Shown here one piece after another: positions 5,778 through 7,792 of a stretch of DNA of 7,792 nt. The notes below the pieces were generated by a model. It was given only the letters and a program-made list of their open reading frames with translations. It was not told the origin of the DNA and made no database searches. The position numbers and the translations under genes were made by a program. Source of the DNA: CAYUNA01 sp047629355 (GTDB taxonomy: Bacteria > Bacteroidota > Bacteroidia > Chitinophagales > Saprospiraceae); the NCBI GenBank assembly GCA_047629355.1, contig JBLHWU010000272.1, forward strand, positions 1 to 7,792. The letters run 5' to 3'. Every line of letters begins with the position of its first letter. Within the stretch, counting starts at the first letter, position 1.

Positions 5778-6305
5778 CTACGCAGCATGTAATCTTGCTT
5801 CTCCATAATTGGCTTTAATTTGACTCTTTATTTTTTTTCTTGCGTAAAAAATACGACTTTTCACCGTACCCATTTTCAAATCCAATTCTGTTGCAATTTC
5901 ATCGTAAGCATAGCCTTCGTAATGCATCAAAAAAGGAATTCGATAGCCATCAGCCAACGTAGAAATCATGTTTTTCAACTCACCCATCAATACACTTGAC
6001 TGTGGATTGCTGATACCTGTTTCCATGCTCACTAGTTTGTTCATTACTTCATTAATTGGTGCTTCTACTTTATTCCTAGTTCTTCTTTTTCGGTATTCGT
6101 TGATAAAGTTGTTACGTAAAATAGTGCTTATCCAAGATTTGAAATGCGTTCCGTCCTTAAATTGCTCTAAACTTCTAAATGCTCGAAAAGAAGTTTCTTG
6201 CATCAAGTCATTCGCATCCTCTGTATTTCGTGTCAACTTTATGGCAAAAGCAAACATCATTGGTCGTAATTCTTCAAATCGGTTGTTAAATTCAATAGCT
6301 GTCAT
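5778..6305 (-). CDS. ECF-type RNA polymerase sigma factor
   Basis: A 175-residue extracytoplasmic-function sigma factor, which directs RNA polymerase to a stress or signal regulon. Region 2 spans about residues 8-75, with the core-binding DANDLMQETSFRAFRSLEQF segment and then HFKSWISTILRNNFINEYRK, the -10-recognition helix. Region 4 (about 110-165) has the helix-turn-helix YDEIATELDLKMGTVKSRIFYARKKI that reads the -35/-33 element. Length is normal for the group. No anti-sigma gene with a membrane span is adjacent, which is notable; control may be by partner genes elsewhere or by transcription. It is convergent with the YtxH/holin-type operon and flanked on both sides by near-identical miniature elements. 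The start codon ATG at 6303-6305 follows an A/T-rich leader. Its promoter may be the minus-strand -7 box at 6739-6746, with copy 3 of the miniature element now in the leader. Confidence 0.93.
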   Translation of the reverse strand: MTAIEFNNRFEELRPMMFAFAIKLTRNTEDANDLMQETSFRAFRSLEQFKDGTHFKSWISTILRNNFINEYRKRRTRNKVEAPINEVMNKLVSMETGISNPQSSVLMGELKNMISTLADGYRIPFLMHYEGYAYDEIATELDLKMGTVKSRIFYARKKIKSQIKANYGEARLHAA

Positions 6306-6405
6306 CGTAAAAAGTTTTAAATATTAAGTAAATAATAATGGGAAAGCACCGGTTGGCTACTGTGCCCTTTGGTTAGATGGTTAGAATAAAGCCGAACAAC
6401 ATAGC

Positions 6406-6420
6406 TTCGCAAATTGCGAA
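6406..6420. promoter_or_regulatory. 15-bp palindrome in the sigma-factor leader
   Basis: TTCGCAA and TTGCGAA flank a single A, giving perfect 7-bp arms. It is about 100 bases upstream of the sigma-factor ATG. It could be an operator; no regulator is identified. Confidence 0.45.
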
Positions 6421-6464
6421 TATTATCATTATTAGAAGAAATTTAGAAAGTGGCTAGCTTTATA

Positions 6465-6625
6465 AGGAACGCGGAATAAATAAATGCAGATTCTTGGGAG
6501 TGAGGTTTTGTTCTCCCTTTTTGCTTTAAAAGTGCGATTTATGTTGATATAATGAGCATTTTTAAAGTGAAAAATGAGGATAAAATATCCTGTCAAGAAG
6601 CTGCATTTATTTAATTCGCGTTCCT
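6465..6625 (+). mobile_element. 161-bp miniature hairpin element, copy 3
   Basis: Same length and orientation as copy 2 with about four substitutions. The ends are AGGAACGCG and CGCGTTCCT, and the conserved centre is at 6518-6568. It lies in the upstream region of the sigma-factor gene and cuts a small minus-strand ORF (codons from 6673) after 16 codons, ending that frame with a TAA inside the element. Flanks contain AGCTTTATA before and AAGCTT after; a target duplication cannot be fixed. Confidence 0.9.
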
Positions 6626-6673
6626 AAGCTTGGCTGAATTTATTACTTCGTTTTCTATATTATTATTCATCAT
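6611..6673 (-). pseudogene. 5' stub of a gene cut by miniature element copy 3
   Basis: On the minus strand ATG-ATG at 6673 starts MMNNNIENEVINSAKL, then runs into the element's end and stops at 6611-6613. A purine-rich AAAAAAGAGA precedes the start and a strong -7 box lies about 65 bases upstream, so initiation signals look intact. Beyond the element the frame cannot be picked up with confidence; an in-register reading gives only ATF and a stop, so the original may have been a leader peptide of under 20 residues ahead of the sigma-factor gene. The family is not recognisable. Confidence 0.4.
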
Positions 6674-6738
6674 TCTCTTTTTTGATACCCATCAATGATT
6701 TATAAATATTACAAAACTCTGATTGGCTGGATATACTG

Positions 6739-6746
6739 CAAAGATA
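6739..6746 (-). promoter_or_regulatory. Bacteroidota-type -7 promoter element (TATCTTTG)
   Basis: On the minus strand TATCTTTG followed by CA matches the Bacteroidota primary sigma consensus TAnnTTTG exactly, in the usual non-coding setting. A TTG at the ideal -33 spacing is not evident. It would transcribe the stub at 6673 and then, through the miniature element, the ECF sigma factor. Confidence 0.65.
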
Positions 6747-6802
6747 CGGACAAATGTAGGTTGGATTTAAGAGTGGTTTGGCCTATTTTGAAAAATCGGC
6801 GG

Positions 6803-6856
6803 TTCTCTTAGCATTGTGCGAGAATATCGTAGTTTCTACGAGAATTGCTTAGAGAA
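6803..6856 (-). terminator. compound stem-loop after the response regulator gene
   Basis: The outer arms TTCTCTTAGCA (6803-6813) and TGCTTAGAGAA (6846-6856) pair with one mismatch. The inner arms TCGTAG and CTACGA (6827-6841) pair perfectly around TTT. It lies 20 bases beyond the regulator's stop. On the minus strand a T-rich stretch (GATTTTTC) follows after about seven bases, so a weak terminator is likely; a structured leader of the sigma-factor transcript is excluded, since it lies upstream of that promoter. Confidence 0.5.
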
Positions 6857-6876
6857 TTAGGAAATTAGAGCGATTT

Positions 6877-7518
6877 TCAGTCAATGTAGTCGTTTTTGAT
6901 GGCATATTTGACCAATCCAGCGGTATTTTTGAGTTCGAGCTTTTCTAAGAGATTGCGACGATGGGTATCGACAGTACGCGGACTAATGAATAATTTTTCC
7001 GCAATTTCAGGATTAGAATACTCTTCTGCGATTAATTTCAAAATTTCTTTTTCGCGTTTGGTCAACGGCGATTCTTTTTTATCAGTATGTGGATTAGTAC
7101 CTTTTGTCAAATGTTCAATGAGTACACCCGATACTTCCGGACTGTAATAAGTACCATTATTATGAACCGTTCGAATCGCATTTATCATTTCTGTGCTACC
7201 TGCATCTTTCAATAAATAGCCAGACGCGCCTGCTTCCAGTGCACTCATAATATAGCTACTTTCGTGATGCATCGAAAAAATTAATACTTTTAAATTAGGG
7301 TACGTTTTTTTTAAAATTTTGGTGAGTTCAATACCATTGGTAATCGGCATAGAAATATCCATTAGAATTACATCAGGCAAATGTTGATTTACACCATCTG
7401 TTGTTTGGTGCGCATTGCCCGCCTCCCCGACAACAGTAATATCGTCAAGATTTTCTAAAATAGAACGAACGCCATCTCTAAGTACTTTATGATCGTCTGC
7501 GATGAAAAGCTTTATCAT
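6877..7518 (-). CDS. NarL/FixJ-family two-component response regulator
   Basis: A 213-residue cytoplasmic response regulator. The receiver domain (about 1-120) has the acidic pair D8-D9, phospho-acceptor D54 in ILMDISMP, S82 at the switch position and K104 in GYLLKD, so all phosphorylation residues are present. A linker of about 25 residues leads to a LuxR-type helix-turn-helix (about 150-210: LTKREKEILKLIAEEYSNPE, then IAEKLFISPRTVDTHRRNLL). On phosphorylation by a histidine kinase, which is not in this window, it would dimerise and bind DNA. ATG at 7516-7518 gives the canonical MIKLFIADDH start. A 144-bp hairpin element begins 26 bases upstream, so the promoter lies in or beyond it. A stem-loop after the stop may end the transcript. 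The upstream kinase, if paired, would lie past the window's right edge or elsewhere. Confidence 0.95.
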   Translation of the reverse strand: MIKLFIADDHKVLRDGVRSILENLDDITVVGEAGNAHQTTDGVNQHLPDVILMDISMPITNGIELTKILKKTYPNLKVLIFSMHHESSYIMSALEAGASGYLLKDAGSTEMINAIRTVHNNGTYYSPEVSGVLIEHLTKGTNPHTDKKESPLTKREKEILKLIAEEYSNPEIAEKLFISPRTVDTHRRNLLEKLELKNTAGLVKYAIKNDYID

Positions 7519-7544
7519 ATTCTAAAATGATGTAAAGTAACACG

Positions 7545-7688
7545 TAGTAATTAATTTAGTAAAATTTTAGATAAGATTTTTACGCTAGTTTTTCTTTAAA
7601 AATTCTTGAATAGCAAGCGTTATTGAAGACATTTTTAAAAGAAAAATAACCGAAAAAGATGTTTATAAAATTACCAAATTAATTACTA
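7545..7688. mobile_element. 144-bp miniature hairpin element upstream of the response regulator
   Basis: The ends TAGTAATTAATTT (7545-7557) and AAATTAATTACTA (7676-7688) are perfect 13-bp inverted repeats. Inverted similarity continues through both arms to an inner stem (TTTTTCTTTAAAAAT at 7589-7603 against ATTTTTAAAAGAAAAA at 7631-7646) and a loop around GCAAGC. The architecture is the same as in the other short elements, and the inner stem resembles theirs, although the loop differs. Single copy in this window, with no target duplication seen, so its mobility is inferred from form only. It could instead be a long regulatory hairpin. Confidence 0.65.
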
Positions 7689-7690
7689 AC

Positions 7691-7707
7691 TGACCTTACG
7701 CAGGTCA
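7691..7707. promoter_or_regulatory. small inverted repeat TGACCT-TACGC-AGGTCA
   Basis: Perfect 6-bp arms around five bases, two bases beyond the 144-bp element. No T-run follows on the minus strand, so it is not a convincing terminator; an operator is possible. The rest of the right edge (7708-7792) holds nothing I can support. Confidence 0.3.
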
Positions 7708-7792
7708 AAAATTAGAAAATTACCAAAATATTATTAAGAGAATTTCATAACATATAAATTGCGGCTAAAAGAAGCTGCATTATGAAAAATCC

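Noticed and set aside
7771..7783. AAGAAGCTGCATT also present in miniature element copy 3
   Set aside because: Only 13 bases near the window edge without the rest of the element; it could be chance, and the flank is cut off.
1..7792. CRISPR array, tRNA or rRNA genes
   Set aside because: No regularly spaced short direct repeats and no cloverleaf or rRNA-like conserved stretches were seen; the direct repeats present are 160-bp dispersed elements.

Overview
The window is AT-rich and looks like a chromosomal accessory region of a Bacteroidota bacterium (possibly Saprospiria; low confidence at that rank). The signs are A-rich leaders instead of Shine-Dalgarno sites, a textbook Bacteroidota -7 promoter (TATCTTTG on the minus strand at 6739-6746), and protein families typical of the phylum.

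Layout. 1-209: C-terminal end of an IS5/IS4-superfamily transposase. 240-521: small coiled-coil ORF followed by a good intrinsic terminator (544-579). 723-1946: the most interesting gene, an HD phosphohydrolase domain fused to a C-terminal membrane domain of the Pycsar-effector (PycTM, formerly DUF5706) type, with no nucleotide cyclase beside it and a 13-bp-arm palindrome just upstream. 2148-3549: an MscS-type mechanosensitive channel gene broken by two different miniature inverted-repeat elements (2558-2711 and 3016-3273) and two in-frame TAA codons. Removing the insertions restores one frame of about 324 codons. 3657-3956: a small, basic, unrecognised protein. 4185-5381: a plus-strand operon of a YtxH-like membrane-anchored protein, a PF07332-type 'phage holin family' membrane protein and a small helical/membrane protein, resembling the yqjD-yqjE-yqjK layout of enterobacteria. 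5377-5553: a start-less gene remnant. 5778-6305 (minus): an ECF sigma factor. 6611-6673 (minus): a start-codon stub with its own promoter, cut off by a miniature element. 6877-7518 (minus): a NarL/FixJ response regulator.

The dominant theme is miniature hairpin elements. Three copies of a 160-161 bp element (3972-4131, 5577-5737, 6465-6625) lie in the same orientation. Two of them flank the sigma-factor gene. A 154-bp element in the channel gene has different ends but shares core sequence with them on the opposite strand. A 144-bp element lies 26 bp upstream of the response regulator. A separate 258-bp element has an exact 8-bp target duplication and two internal hairpins with GCA loops. In the three-copy family the central 51 bp are identical even where the arms have diverged, which is unusual for decaying elements.

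How the genes may work together (inference): the sigma factor, response regulator and the YtxH/holin-type operon fit an envelope or general stress module. The HD-PycTM protein may be a stand-alone nucleotide-linked membrane effector or housekeeping phosphohydrolase. The miniature elements may have reshaped expression by sitting at gene ends and in leaders.
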